Assembly: GCA_965641885.1 (NCBI GenBank) | Contig: OZ282574.1 | Coordinates: 1,798,001 to 1,862,000, forward strand | DNA length: 64,000 nt | Origin: Pseudophaeobacter sp965641885 | Lineage (GTDB): Bacteria > Pseudomonadota > Alphaproteobacteria > Rhodobacterales > Rhodobacteraceae | Reading direction: 5' to 3' | Shown here: piece after piece, positions 53,829 to 63,101 of the stretch | Position numbering within the stretch: position 1 is the stretch's first letter | Layout: every line of letters begins with the position of its first letter | The notes under the pieces: generated by a model | The model's input: the letters and a program-made list of their open reading frames with translations, nothing else | What the model was told of the DNA's origin: nothing | Databases searched by the model: none | Translations under genes and position numbers: made by a program

Positions 53829-54265
53829 GCGCAGAGGCGTTTTTCTCTTGCAACGGAGCACTGTTTGAAACTCATATCCAAATGGTGATCCGGTGTTGCC
53901 CTCCTGTCCCAAAAGCGTCGGCTTGAAACGAGCCATAACGGGTACGATATGGTTGGAATGCAGCAGAAACAGGGAGGTAGAGACGTCCGGGAGCGAATGT
54001 TGCCACGCGATCTGCCCAGCGGATTTAGGCGTAAGGTGCCCGGCAGTCTGAAGTTACGGTGGACTTTTAGGGCCCAAAATGGCAATAAGTGATCATCGCA
54101 GTATTGGGTCACGTAAGTATACTGAATTTCCGAACCTAAAGGGATGCGCTGCCTGTGCGCTGCCTGTGCGCTGCCTGTGCGCTGCCTGTGCGCTGCCTGT
54201 GCGCTGCCTGTGCGCTGCCTGTGCGCTGCCTGTGTTTTCTCGGAAAAAAATTAGGAGGATCACCT
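53829..54265. other. intergenic region with VNTR upstream of the sulfatase
   Basis: It contains the 11-bp tandem array at 54145-54232 and the sulfatase ribosome site AGGAGG at 54253-54258. No gene is supported. The region between 53829 and 54140 holds weakly coding-like frames without domains. Confidence 0.5.
54145..54232 (+). repeat. 8 perfect copies of an 11-bp tandem repeat
   Basis: The unit TGCGCTGCCTG repeats eight times without change and ends 20 bases before the AGGAGG of the arylsulfatase gene. An 11-bp unit is close to one helical turn, so a copy gained or lost would move upstream elements by one turn, and would also change frame in any start inside the array. Perfect copies imply recent expansion. 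Confidence 0.92.
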
Positions 54266-55795
54266 ATGAAACTTAAATTTCTTTTTCTCGCAGCTCTTGC
54301 AATGGCTAGCCCAGCCTTTGCTCAGGACGCGGAGAAACCCAATATTCTTGTGATATGGGGGGATGATGTGGGCTGGATGAACACCAGCGCATATAACCGT
54401 GGCATGATGGGGTATCGGACGCCGAACATCGACCGTATTGCCAACGAAGGTGCGTTGTTTACCGACTGGTATGGTCAGCAAAGCTGCACCGCTGGGCGCT
54501 CAGCCTTCATTACAGGTCAAAGCCCGTTCCGCACCGGTCTGCTGAAGGTGGGTCTGCCGGGCGCCGAGGAGGGTCTGTCAGAGCTTGACCCGACGATCGC
54601 GGGTTTGTTGAAAAACCACGACTACATGACGGGCCAGTATGGCAAGAACCACCTTGGTGACCGGGATGAACATCTGCCCACCAACCATGGTTTTGACGAA
54701 TTCTTTGGCAATCTGTACCACTTGAACGCTGAAGAAGAACCCGAAAATCCTGATTACCCACAGTCTGCCGAATTTCGTGAGAAGTTTGGCCCGCGCGGTG
54801 TGATCCGTTCCACATCGGATGGTGAGCTGGAAGACACCGGACCGCTGACGAAAAAGCGGATGGAGACCGTGGACGAGGAAATCCTCGCCGGTGCCATCGA
54901 TTTTCTTGATCGCGCAGCACAGGGCGACCGTCCCTTTTTCCTGTGGTTCAACACGACACGGATGCACGTGCACACGCATCTTAAGCCAGAATCTGATGGC
55001 GTCACGGGCCTGGGTATCTATGCGGACGGCATGGTTGAGCATGACAAGCATGTGGGGCAGTTGCTCGACAAGCTTGATGACCTTGGAATGACGGACAATA
55101 CCATCATTATGTATTCGTCCGATAACGGTGCGGAGACCTTCACCTGGCCGGATGGTGGCACAACACCGTTCCGCAACGAGAAGAACTCCAACTGGGAAGG
55201 TGGCTACCGCGTTCCGACCATGATCAAATGGCCTGGCGTGATTGAACCGGGCACTGTCTACAACGACGTCTTCAGCCATGAAGACATGCTGCCGACACTG
55301 CTGGCAGCCGCTGGCGAGCCAGATGTGACGGAAAAGCTGATGGCAGGTCATTCGGCCATTGGTCGTGACTACAAGGTCCATATCGACGGCTACAACATGA
55401 TGCCCTATTTTAAGGGCGAAGTTGACGAAGGCCCGCGCAAAGAGTTCTTTTACTGGACCGATGACGGTGAGCTTGCCAACCTGCGCTATGGCCGCTGGCA
55501 GATGGTGTTCATGGAACAGCGTGTAACCGGCTTTGGTGTCTGGGAAGAGCCAATGGTGACCCTGCGTCTGCCAAAGCTGTTCGATTTGATCGGGGATCCG
55601 TTCCAGCGGGCCGATTTTGAATCCTCTTACTATGATATGTGGCGTTTTGACCGGGCCTTTCTGATTCTGCCAGCGGTGGACTATGTCGCCCGGCATCTGG
55701 CGACCTATCGGGAGTTTCCGCCGCGTCAGGAAGCGGGGAGTTTCAACCTCAATGCAGTGCTTGAAACGCTGCAGAGCAACCCAAGCTCAAACTGA
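54266..55795 (+). CDS. secreted arylsulfatase (S1 sulfatase)
   Basis: 509 residues from the ATG at 54266, with AGGAGG 7 bases ahead. A longer frame through the tandem repeat is not credible. A signal peptide (MKLKFLFLAALAMASPAFAQ) precedes the alkaline-phosphatase-type fold. Metal-site aspartates are D33-D34 (IWGDDVGWM). The formylglycine site is C74-T-A-G-R78 (SCTAGRSAF), with Ala instead of Pro after the Cys+2 position. MYSSDNGAE is the second metal site. It removes sulfate from esters, possibly of algal polysaccharide or phenols. It needs a formylglycine-generating enzyme, none of which is in the window. Confidence 0.94.
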   Translation: MKLKFLFLAALAMASPAFAQDAEKPNILVIWGDDVGWMNTSAYNRGMMGYRTPNIDRIANEGALFTDWYGQQSCTAGRSAFITGQSPFRTGLLKVGLPGAEEGLSELDPTIAGLLKNHDYMTGQYGKNHLGDRDEHLPTNHGFDEFFGNLYHLNAEEEPENPDYPQSAEFREKFGPRGVIRSTSDGELEDTGPLTKKRMETVDEEILAGAIDFLDRAAQGDRPFFLWFNTTRMHVHTHLKPESDGVTGLGIYADGMVEHDKHVGQLLDKLDDLGMTDNTIIMYSSDNGAETFTWPDGGTTPFRNEKNSNWEGGYRVPTMIKWPGVIEPGTVYNDVFSHEDMLPTLLAAAGEPDVTEKLMAGHSAIGRDYKVHIDGYNMMPYFKGEVDEGPRKEFFYWTDDGELANLRYGRWQMVFMEQRVTGFGVWEEPMVTLRLPKLFDLIGDPFQRADFESSYYDMWRFDRAFLILPAVDYVARHLATYREFPPRQEAGSFNLNAVLETLQSNPSSN

Positions 55796-55803
55796 GCCGT
55801 CAA

Positions 55804-55836
55804 GAGACCCGCTGGCGCTATGCTGGCGGGTCTTTT
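55804..55836 (+). terminator. rho-independent terminator after the arylsulfatase
   Basis: GACCCGC (55806-55812), a 13-base loop and GCGGGTC (55826-55832) followed by TTTTC, starting 9 bases after the stop codon. Confidence 0.88.
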
Positions 55837-55923
55837 CTGTGCTGGTGCACCGGTTCTACATGCCAGCCGAAACTTGGCCCAAACTTAGCCAAAAATCTGT
55901 ATTTCAATTTTTTGGGAAAGATC

Positions 55924-57612
55924 ATGCTCCGCATCCTTACCGCCGCTGGCGCCGCAATTTTTTCAGCTGGATCGTTACTCGCCCAGGGAGCCATATCTCC
56001 TCCCAAACTTGTGTTGCAAATTACGGTTGATCAGTTGCGCGGCGATCTGATTCATCGCTTTGGCGCCGGGTTTGGTGAAGGCGGGTTTAACTACCTTCTG
56101 AACAACGGGCTGCACTATGCCAACGCGCATCACCGTCACGCCAATAATGAAACCATCGTCGGGCATACGACGCTATCGACCGGGACGGACCCGGGCATCC
56201 ACGGCATGGTGGCAAATCTGTGGTTCGACCGCGATAGCGGGACGACGTTTTACAATGTGCAGGACCCGGATTATCCGCTTGTTGGTGCCGCTGGTATCGA
56301 CGAAAGCACCGAGATCGACCCGACGCAGCGGGCTGCCACCACGGACGGCCGGTCGCCGCGCAATATCCTGACCTCGACGATTGGTGATGAGATCAAATTG
56401 CATTACGGGCCAGAGGTGAAAGTGTTTGGTGTCTCCGTCAAAGACCGCGGTGCGATTTCCTTCGCGGGGCATTCCGGTCAGGCCTATTGGTTTTCCAAAT
56501 CCGAAGGCCGTTTTGTGACCAGCACGTTTTACCGCGAGGACTATCCGGCATGGATGAGCGCATGGGCAGAGAAGGGCGTGGTGGAAAGCTATGCCAATAC
56601 CGACTGGACTCTCATGCTGCCGCCAGAGACGTATTCTTTTGCCGATCGCGATGATCAGGCGTGGGAAACCGATTTTCCGGGATGGGGTCAGACCTTTCCG
56701 CATAGTTACGGCCCGGTCGATGCCAAATATTACTCCACGCTTTTGACGCTCAGCCCGGCGGGCGATGAAATTACGGTTGATTTTGCCAAGGCGCTGATGG
56801 CAGCCGAGGAGGTCGGGCAGGACGAGGTGCCGGATTTCCTGTCGGTCAGCCTGTCGTCCACCGACTATGTGGGACATCTTTTTGGACCCTCCAGCCTTGA
56901 ATCAGAGGATAACCTAAAACGGCTAGATGCCACCCTTGCAGATTTTCTTGGCTTTGTTGATGAAACCGTCGGGCTTGAAAACACGCTGGTGGTGCTGTCG
57001 GCCGATCATGGAGCCCCCGAGGCTCCGGGATACCTGGCGACGCTTGGAATAGAGGCGCAGACCTTCAGCTTTCAGGATGTCGATACCACGCCGGGCTTTG
57101 CGCGCCTCGGGCGTGAATTCGGGCTGAGCAACGAACTGATTGAGAGTTTCACCAATCCCTATCTCTATCTTAATTACGGCGTGATTGCTGGTGCTGGCCT
57201 GAATGTGGCCGAGGTTGAGGCTGCGGTGGCGCAAGAGTTGCAGAAGCTGCCCGGCATTGCGTTCGCTATCGGCAGCTCGGCATTGCGGGCAGGTGCAGCC
57301 CCCGAAACGGCTGTCGGCAGGGCGGTGATGGCCAACTTTCACCCCGACCGGTCGGGCGACATCTATGTGGTCTTTGAACCGCACTGGTTTGTCGCGGATT
57401 TTGACGGTTTACACGTGGCCTCGGCGCATGGCTCACCCTGGTCCTACGACAGCCATGTGCCGATCATCCTGTCAGGAGCAGGGGTGCGCCCCGGTGTTGT
57501 GCATCGGCGGGTGGAAACGGTTGATGTCGCTGTAACCATCGCCGCGAAACTGCGTACCAAGCTGCCCAGCGGTGCAGTCGGCGTGCCGCTTGCAGAAGCG
57601 TTTGAGCAATAA
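55924..57612 (+). CDS. PafA-like alkaline phosphatase family protein
   Basis: 562 residues from the ATG at 55924, with GGGAAAG ahead. A signal peptide runs to about LLAQG. Metal-site D36 (LQITVDQLRGD) and the threonine nucleophile T77 in NNETIVGHTTLSTGTDPGIH are those of the PafA/NPP group, with later TDYVGHLFGP and LSADHGAPE metal ligands. It is a periplasmic monoesterase for phosphate esters. It has its own start region after the sulfatase terminator, so it may be separately transcribed. Confidence 0.88.
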   Translation: MLRILTAAGAAIFSAGSLLAQGAISPPKLVLQITVDQLRGDLIHRFGAGFGEGGFNYLLNNGLHYANAHHRHANNETIVGHTTLSTGTDPGIHGMVANLWFDRDSGTTFYNVQDPDYPLVGAAGIDESTEIDPTQRAATTDGRSPRNILTSTIGDEIKLHYGPEVKVFGVSVKDRGAISFAGHSGQAYWFSKSEGRFVTSTFYREDYPAWMSAWAEKGVVESYANTDWTLMLPPETYSFADRDDQAWETDFPGWGQTFPHSYGPVDAKYYSTLLTLSPAGDEITVDFAKALMAAEEVGQDEVPDFLSVSLSSTDYVGHLFGPSSLESEDNLKRLDATLADFLGFVDETVGLENTLVVLSADHGAPEAPGYLATLGIEAQTFSFQDVDTTPGFARLGREFGLSNELIESFTNPYLYLNYGVIAGAGLNVAEVEAAVAQELQKLPGIAFAIGSSALRAGAAPETAVGRAVMANFHPDRSGDIYVVFEPHWFVADFDGLHVASAHGSPWSYDSHVPIILSGAGVRPGVVHRRVETVDVAVTIAAKLRTKLPSGAVGVPLAEAFEQ

Positions 57613-57682
57613 ATAGCGGCTGAGGCCAGTGCTACAGCTATGGCGCAAGCACTTGGTTTGCTTTTGTAGATGCCCGAAAAGA

Positions 57683-57722
57683 AGAGCCAGGGGAGGGGCT
57701 GTCCAGCCCTAGGGCTCTTTAG
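57683..57722. terminator. likely two-way terminator between convergent genes
   Basis: AGAGCC-AGGG and CCCT-AGGGCTCTTT form an interrupted stem between the phosphatase and the convergent kinase, with A or T runs on both sides. It overlaps the last codons of the kinase gene. Confidence 0.5.
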
Positions 57723-59529
57723 GAGCACTGCCAGTGGAAGTCTTGCCAGTGGAAGCCGTGCCAGTTGCAACCTTGCGGATTTCGGACAGTAACACGGATT
57801 TTTTGACCGGCTTGGCAATGTAGCCGGCAATGCCAAGCGCAAGATATCGCGCCCGATCCTCTGGTGCTGCGTTTGCTGTGAGCATGATCACCGGCGTGGC
57901 CGCGATCCGGCCGCCGCGCCGCGCCATTTCTGCCAGGGTTTCCTGGCCGTCCATCACGGGCATTTTCATGTCCAGCAGCACGAGGTCAACGGGTTTTTCC
58001 TCGAGGCATGCGAGGGCTTCAGCTCCGTTGCAGGCTTCTGTGATCTCAAAGTCGCCGTGTTTGAGAAAAGCACGCACCACCGTTCGGTTTGATTTGGTAT
58101 CATCAACGAGCAGAATTGATTTAACCCCCAGATCCGAAGGAGCGCCAGCGTGGAGCTGCGGCTGGGTTGCCACGGAAAAGGTGGGATCTTCGCTGACTTC
58201 GAGCACTTTTACCGGGCAGGTGAAGGTAAAACAGCTCCCCTGCGCAGGCGTCGAAACGACGGTGATATTGCCCTCCATCATGCGCGCAAAACGACGTGCG
58301 ATCGACAACCCAAGGCCGGTGCCCGGAACAGTCGGGGCATTTTTGTCCTCGACCCGGTAGAAATCGGTGAACAATTGCGATGTCTGATTTTGGGTCATAC
58401 CGCGCCCGGTATCAGTCACCTCGATAGTGAGGGTAGACAGAGCGCCATTCTGCGTGCCGCGTGCCTTAACCAGGACATGCCCCGACTCGGTGTATTTTAT
58501 GGCATTTGAGACGAGGTTCCCAATCACCTGACGCAGCCGCAGTGCGTCAAACTCTGCGTAAGTCGGGATTCCCTTACCCATGGTCAAGTCGAGCTGCAGA
58601 CCCTTTTTGTCGGCTGAGGTCCTGAACATTTCCACCGCGCTGGAGATCTCTAGCGAGGGTGCGGCCGTCGCAGCGCTCAGCGTGATATGACCGGCCTCGA
58701 CCTTTGCGTGATCGAGGACATCGTCCAAAATACCCGTGAGCGCCTGGGCCGACTTGCGCAGCAACAAAGTCCGCTCGCGCAGCGTTTCCGTGTCGGTGTC
58801 TTCTTCGTCGATCAGTTCCGACATGCCGCAAATGGCGTTAAGGGGCGTGCGTATTTCGTGGCTCATGGCGGCAAGAAAGCGGCTCTTTGCGCGACTGTCT
58901 GATTCTGCGACGCTCAGCGCTACGCGCAACTCGTCCGTGAGGATGTTGAGAGCCCACATGCTATGCGCCACATAGCCTGCGCCAAGAACGATAACGATTA
59001 CGGCTATGACGCTTTCTGCCGGGCTTGCAATTGGTGCAAGAACACTGACGACCATGTAGCCCACAACGCAGATAATGGGCACTGCAGTGAGAATGCCAAA
59101 AAACATCCAGGCAGAGCGCGCGACCACGCAATGATTGAGCGCGATAATCAAAAGCATCGTTCCCATCAGTTTTGGAAACGGCTCGGGCTGCAAAAAGAGT
59201 AGCAAGGGGATCAGATTGAACACCCAAATCCCGATAAATGCAGAGGTGGTGAGCAGGAGGATCCCGCTCAGCGTCACGCCGCGCTTTAGTTTTCTATGCG
59301 TATAGATGCCCACAGCCTCAACCAGAGCGTAAGCAAAGTAGACGGTTGCAACCGTCACTAGAGGCAGGTAGTATAGCGACAGGATTGAAACGAGCGTTAT
59401 TGAGGCAACCCTGGAGGGAAGGTCTTGGCGGACCAATTCATTCTGAGCGGCAACGGAGTTTGTGAGTTCTTGCGATAAAATTGGCATGCGCATCCAGGTT
59501 CCAGTGTCCGTCATGTCGTTTCTTACCAT
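57709..59529 (-). CDS. hybrid histidine kinase with receiver domain
   Basis: 606 residues. About seven membrane helices form the sensor part (residues 40-185, e.g. LVSILSLYYLPLVTVATVYF). HisKA follows with the phospho-accepting H224 (MSHEIRTPLNAICGM), then HATPase (NLVSNAIKYTESG, TDTGRGM, GTGLGLSIARRFA), then a receiver domain with D520 (LVLLDMKMPVMDG). The tail (TGTASTGKTSTGS) comes from short tandem repeats at 57720-57760. The signal it senses is unknown. It is convergent with the phosphatase. Starts at MTDTG or MRMPI are also possible. Confidence 0.92.
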   Translation of the reverse strand: MVRNDMTDTGTWMRMPILSQELTNSVAAQNELVRQDLPSRVASITLVSILSLYYLPLVTVATVYFAYALVEAVGIYTHRKLKRGVTLSGILLLTTSAFIGIWVFNLIPLLLFLQPEPFPKLMGTMLLIIALNHCVVARSAWMFFGILTAVPIICVVGYMVVSVLAPIASPAESVIAVIVIVLGAGYVAHSMWALNILTDELRVALSVAESDSRAKSRFLAAMSHEIRTPLNAICGMSELIDEEDTDTETLRERTLLLRKSAQALTGILDDVLDHAKVEAGHITLSAATAAPSLEISSAVEMFRTSADKKGLQLDLTMGKGIPTYAEFDALRLRQVIGNLVSNAIKYTESGHVLVKARGTQNGALSTLTIEVTDTGRGMTQNQTSQLFTDFYRVEDKNAPTVPGTGLGLSIARRFARMMEGNITVVSTPAQGSCFTFTCPVKVLEVSEDPTFSVATQPQLHAGAPSDLGVKSILLVDDTKSNRTVVRAFLKHGDFEITEACNGAEALACLEEKPVDLVLLDMKMPVMDGQETLAEMARRGGRIAATPVIMLTANAAPEDRARYLALGIAGYIAKPVKKSVLLSEIRKVATGTASTGKTSTGSAPKEP

Positions 59530-59940
59530 GGCGACCTAACGCCAAAGCTTACCACTGACCGTATTAACGGACAGTAGACTCCTCTTTATTCTTTGAAATT
59601 GCGGCTAAAACATGACATTTTACTTCGCGTGGCCAGGTTTCGCCACTGCGTATAGGTCATGTAACTGCCATCCGCATCAATCGAATCTGCATCAATCGTA
59701 TCGGTATGGGGGTAGGGGACGCCTGGCACTTCTATGTGCTATTCTTTCACGTCATCATCCAGCGCCGATGCCCCCTGTGATCCTGTGCCGCCTGTGTCCA
59801 CGTGACCCCTGTGCCTCCGCCCCGTGACCCAGTGACCCTGTGATCTTTTGTGGGTGGGGGAAAGAGCGGCGAGAAACGGGCGAGGTCGCCGCGACCTATT
59901 TGACTGCTCCAGCCAGACCCAAGCCTTGTGACATGTGTTT
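59530..59940. other. intergenic region with short imperfect repeats
   Basis: No gene is supported. ATCAATCG-like units at about 59672-59702 and CCTGTG/CCCTGTGATC units at 59765-59850 are imperfect tandem repeats. The second group fits the general richness of short repeats in this end of the window. Confidence 0.4.
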
Positions 59941-60822
59941 TTACCGGCGAAAAAAGCGCAGGAGCGTATTGGCCGTCAGGGAGGGATTTAACAGCGTAAT
60001 CTCAGTCTCGGTGCTGCGAGACCTCATGTCAGAGCTGTCGATAAAGCCCTTTAAGATTTTCATATCACCCGTGGTGAAGTCCATTCCCGCGATGCTTGGT
60101 GTGTCTTCACTGGCTATGGCCTCAGCCAGCGGGCCAATTGTGCGCTCAAATGCAGGCGCCGTCAGAACCCTTAAGGTGCCATTGGCTGTTTGGTACTGAA
60201 AGCCGTCCTCCAGCGTCTCAAACCCTTTATATAACCCGCCAAACCGCAATCTGAGCTCTGCGTGGTGGGGCTCTCTGGCCACGATATTGACGCCACAAAT
60301 ACCGTTGACGGTATTGGGATGCTCTAACCAGTCTGGCACGTAGATCAGCTCGGGGCGGTGTTGCTGACACAAAAAGAAGGACAAGTGGGAAAACCGCGCG
60401 TCCGGCAGCAGAGCGAGTGTGGTTTTGGTAATCCCCGTCGTGCCATCAGGAAGGGTCACGTTGCGCCCGAACTCCAAATGCCCCGCCACACAGAAGCCTG
60501 CAGATTTGGCGTGGTTTGCGTCTGCAACAGAATTGGTGCTGTGTAGGGCCGAGAGTGCGACACCTTCGCGCTCTTGCAAATGCGCATAGATATGCCGTCC
60601 GAATCGGAAGTCCCCAGCGGGCACTTCGTCCAGCAAAGTCTCATCATAGATGCCCATGATTTCCAGCAGGCAGCCATCAAACATCGCAAGACTGGTGCTG
60701 GTTCCCCAGGGATGTTTGCCAATCTCTGTCATATTGAACCCCAGCGATATGAGCCGGCTGCGAAGGGCTGTGATGTCACGCGTGGCCAAAAGGGGGTGAT
60801 CTATGCCAAAGGACGCGTTCAT
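59941..60822 (-). CDS. VOC-superfamily glyoxalase-like protein
   Basis: 293 residues. It opens with FGIDHPLLATRDITALRSRL...GFNMTE, the first beta-alpha-beta unit of a VOC protein with its metal-ligand-type His at position 8, then LEIMGIYDETLLDE. A second module includes ELRLRFGGLY. The family is the glyoxalase-like domain group whose members act as isomerases or dioxygenases. Its start overlaps the end of the acetyltransferase gene by 4 bases, making it the last gene of this operon. Substrate is unknown. Confidence 0.8.
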   Translation of the reverse strand: MNASFGIDHPLLATRDITALRSRLISLGFNMTEIGKHPWGTSTSLAMFDGCLLEIMGIYDETLLDEVPAGDFRFGRHIYAHLQEREGVALSALHSTNSVADANHAKSAGFCVAGHLEFGRNVTLPDGTTGITKTTLALLPDARFSHLSFFLCQQHRPELIYVPDWLEHPNTVNGICGVNIVAREPHHAELRLRFGGLYKGFETLEDGFQYQTANGTLRVLTAPAFERTIGPLAEAIASEDTPSIAGMDFTTGDMKILKGFIDSSDMRSRSTETEITLLNPSLTANTLLRFFRR

Positions 60823-61580
60823 GTCTGTGTTCCTTTTGTCGGTTTGAAACTAACGCCCGCTGGGCCGCGGAGTGTTGCCTTTGCGCCCGCAGCGACCCTA
60901 CCGTCTGGTATGTCTTCGACAACAATCGCGCCTGCAGCGATGTTGGCGCCAGCCCCTATCGTGATACCGCCCAGCAGGATTGCTCCGGCGCCAATGACAG
61001 CGCCGGTGCCGATATGCGGATGTCTGTGCGGGCCATTGTCATTCAGCGTGCTGCCAAGGGTGACACTGTGCCAGATCGAGACATCTTCGGCGATGACGCA
61101 TGTTTCGCCCACAACAAACCCAAGACCGTGATCAAGCCAAAGCCCCGCACCAATCTGTGCCGCGGGGTGAATGTCGGTGGCAAAGGCGCGGCCGCTTGCC
61201 GCTTTTATCGCAAGCGACAGAGAGGTGTCTCCGGCGACCCATAGCTTATGCGTCACACGGTGCGCCATAATGGCCTGAACGCCGCGCGAAAACAGCAGCG
61301 TTGCCGCTGGTCCGCCCGGCTCAAAGTTGCGGCGCGCGGTCTCGGCGATGTCATAGAGGGTTGTCTCGACTAGCTGCGCATCAGAGGCATAGGCCCTGTG
61401 TACGATATCGCCGATGGCGTCGCTGAGGCACAGCTGACTGAACAAGGCCCCCGCCAGTTGCGCAAAGTCGTCAAAAGGTTGCAGGCCCCCAAGTTTCTTG
61501 CCCCGAAAGTTCAGGCCCAGAACCTGTGCCACCTGTGGCGCGTCCTCCAGCAGGGCCTGCACATCTTTAACAAGCGTCAT
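60819..61580 (-). CDS. serine O-acetyltransferase-like enzyme (CysE family)
   Basis: 253 residues. A helical N-terminal domain is followed by the left-handed beta-helix with hexapeptide repeats: ATDIHPAAQIGAGLWLDHGL, GETCVIAEDVSIWHSVTLGS, IGTGAVIGAGAILLG and IGAGANIAAGAIV. The DHG and HSVTLG motifs are those of CysE. It transfers acetyl from acetyl-CoA to serine, the first step of cysteine synthesis. Its place in an operon with an aldehyde dehydrogenase and a 3-hydroxyisobutyrate dehydrogenase-like enzyme is unusual, and a related hydroxyl acceptor cannot be excluded. It ends in an ATGA overlap with the VOC gene. Confidence 0.88.
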   Translation of the reverse strand: MTLVKDVQALLEDAPQVAQVLGLNFRGKKLGGLQPFDDFAQLAGALFSQLCLSDAIGDIVHRAYASDAQLVETTLYDIAETARRNFEPGGPAATLLFSRGVQAIMAHRVTHKLWVAGDTSLSLAIKAASGRAFATDIHPAAQIGAGLWLDHGLGFVVGETCVIAEDVSIWHSVTLGSTLNDNGPHRHPHIGTGAVIGAGAILLGGITIGAGANIAAGAIVVEDIPDGRVAAGAKATLRGPAGVSFKPTKGTQT

Positions 61581-61591
61581 CAGCTTTCCCT

Positions 61592-63100
61592 TTAAGATAC
61601 ATAGCCGAAAGCGATGCGTGGTTTAGGCGCGCTGTCAAGCCAGACGCTCTTGGCGCTGGTATATTCCATCAGGGCATCCGTGCCGCTGGAGCGTCCGAAA
61701 CCAGAGCTGAGGGAGCCGCCAAAGGGCGAGGATACATGGATTGCTTTGTAGCTGTTGATCCAGAAGGTGCCTGCCCGAACGGCCTCTGCCATACGGTGCG
61801 CGCGGCCGACCTCTGCTGTCCAAACCGCCCCGGCCAGACCAAAATCGGTGGCGTTGGCCAGCGCAATCGCTTCGGCCTCATCCTCAAAGGGTATTGCGGT
61901 GACGACAGGTCCAAAGATTTCCGTTTGTGCGGGGTGCGAGGCGTTGGACAAGCCGTTCAAAATTGTTGGCGGCACAAAATAGCCCTGCGCCGGAACCGCA
62001 GTACGCGTGAGGACCTTGGCACCTGCCTCTTTGGCCTGGGTCACCATGCCAGTGACATGGGCGAATTGACGGGAGTTGCTGATCGGCCCAACTTCTGTCG
62101 CCTCATCTAGGGGGTCGCCCAGTTTAATGTTGTTCATCCCGCGCGCCAGCATATCGACCAGCTCTGCGTGGATAGATTTATGAACCAGCAATCGTGATCC
62201 CGCGACACAGCTTTGCCCCGCGCCCGAGAAAATCGCCGCCTGCGCCCCCAGGCAGGCCTGCGCAAGATTGGCATCCTCAAAGACAATATTTGCCGACTTG
62301 CCGCCCAATTCCAGCACCGCAGGTTTCAGCGCTGCTGCCGCCGCCATCGCGACCCGGCGGCCAGTTTCAGGCGAGCCGACAAACACGACCTTTCGCACCG
62401 CAGGATGCGCGATGGCGGCCTGGCCAGATGTTGGCCCCAGGCCACAAAGCACATTCACCAGCCCTTTTGGCAGACCGGCGCTTTCGGCGAGTTTGACCAG
62501 AGCAACCGAGGTTATTGGCGTCAGCTCACTGGGTTTGAGGACCACAGCATTGCCGGTGGCGATGGCAGGGGCGATCTGCCAGCCGGCGGTGAAGATCGGC
62601 GCATTCCAGGGGGTAATCTGGAACACAACCCCAAGCGGCTCTCGCAAAGTATAGTTGAGATGCCCCGAGGGGACCGGAATGACCTCACCATGCAGTTTGT
62701 CGGCCCAGCCGGCATAATAGGCGAACATCTCGGCGACCTTGGCGACCTCAATGCGGCAATCACGGATTGGTTTACCTGCAACGATGGCCTCGATCATTGC
62801 GAGCGGCTCTACCTTTGCAAGAACGGCACGGCTGATTTCTTGCATGACCTGCCCGCGTGCTGCCGCAGAGAAGTCATGGGCCCAGGCGCGCTGTGCAGTC
62901 TGTGCGGCCGCGCAGGCACGTTCAGCCAGCGCCTCATCGGCATCGGGGTAGCGCAGCAGCTCCTCTTCGGTGAAGGGATCAACCAGCGTGATCGCAGCAC
63001 CCGCTCCCTCCATCAAGGTGCCATTGATCAGGCTTTGGGGCTGCGTGCCCAGTCCAAGTGCGCCCATTGCATCGAGCAGTTTTTGCTTACGGTTTGTCAT
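61592..63100 (-). CDS. NAD(P)-dependent aldehyde dehydrogenase
   Basis: 502 residues from the ATG at 63100. A longer frame to 63157 would overlap the upstream gene. Landmarks: NYTLREPLGVVFQITPWNAP, FVGSPETGRRVAMAAAAAL, LELGGKSANIVFEDA (general-base Glu), GAGQSCVAGSRLL with catalytic C298, and EIFGPVVTAIPFEDE. It oxidises an aldehyde to the acid. Its ATG is one base beyond the upstream stop, so it is translated together with the dehydrogenase before it. The pairing may oxidise an alcohol to aldehyde and then acid. The substrate is unknown. Confidence 0.93.
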   Translation of the reverse strand: MTNRKQKLLDAMGALGLGTQPQSLINGTLMEGAGAAITLVDPFTEEELLRYPDADEALAERACAAAQTAQRAWAHDFSAAARGQVMQEISRAVLAKVEPLAMIEAIVAGKPIRDCRIEVAKVAEMFAYYAGWADKLHGEVIPVPSGHLNYTLREPLGVVFQITPWNAPIFTAGWQIAPAIATGNAVVLKPSELTPITSVALVKLAESAGLPKGLVNVLCGLGPTSGQAAIAHPAVRKVVFVGSPETGRRVAMAAAAALKPAVLELGGKSANIVFEDANLAQACLGAQAAIFSGAGQSCVAGSRLLVHKSIHAELVDMLARGMNNIKLGDPLDEATEVGPISNSRQFAHVTGMVTQAKEAGAKVLTRTAVPAQGYFVPPTILNGLSNASHPAQTEIFGPVVTAIPFEDEAEAIALANATDFGLAGAVWTAEVGRAHRMAEAVRAGTFWINSYKAIHVSSPFGGSLSSGFGRSSGTDALMEYTSAKSVWLDSAPKPRIAFGYVS

Positions 63101-63101
63101 C

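Noticed and set aside
54145..54232. CRISPR array
   Set aside because: Units are 11 bp, directly adjacent and without spacers, so this is a simple tandem repeat.
54155..54265. Sulfatase start inside the tandem repeat
   Set aside because: That reading gives a Cys/Ala/Leu repeat peptide before a complete signal peptide; the ATG at 54266 has a strong ribosome site.
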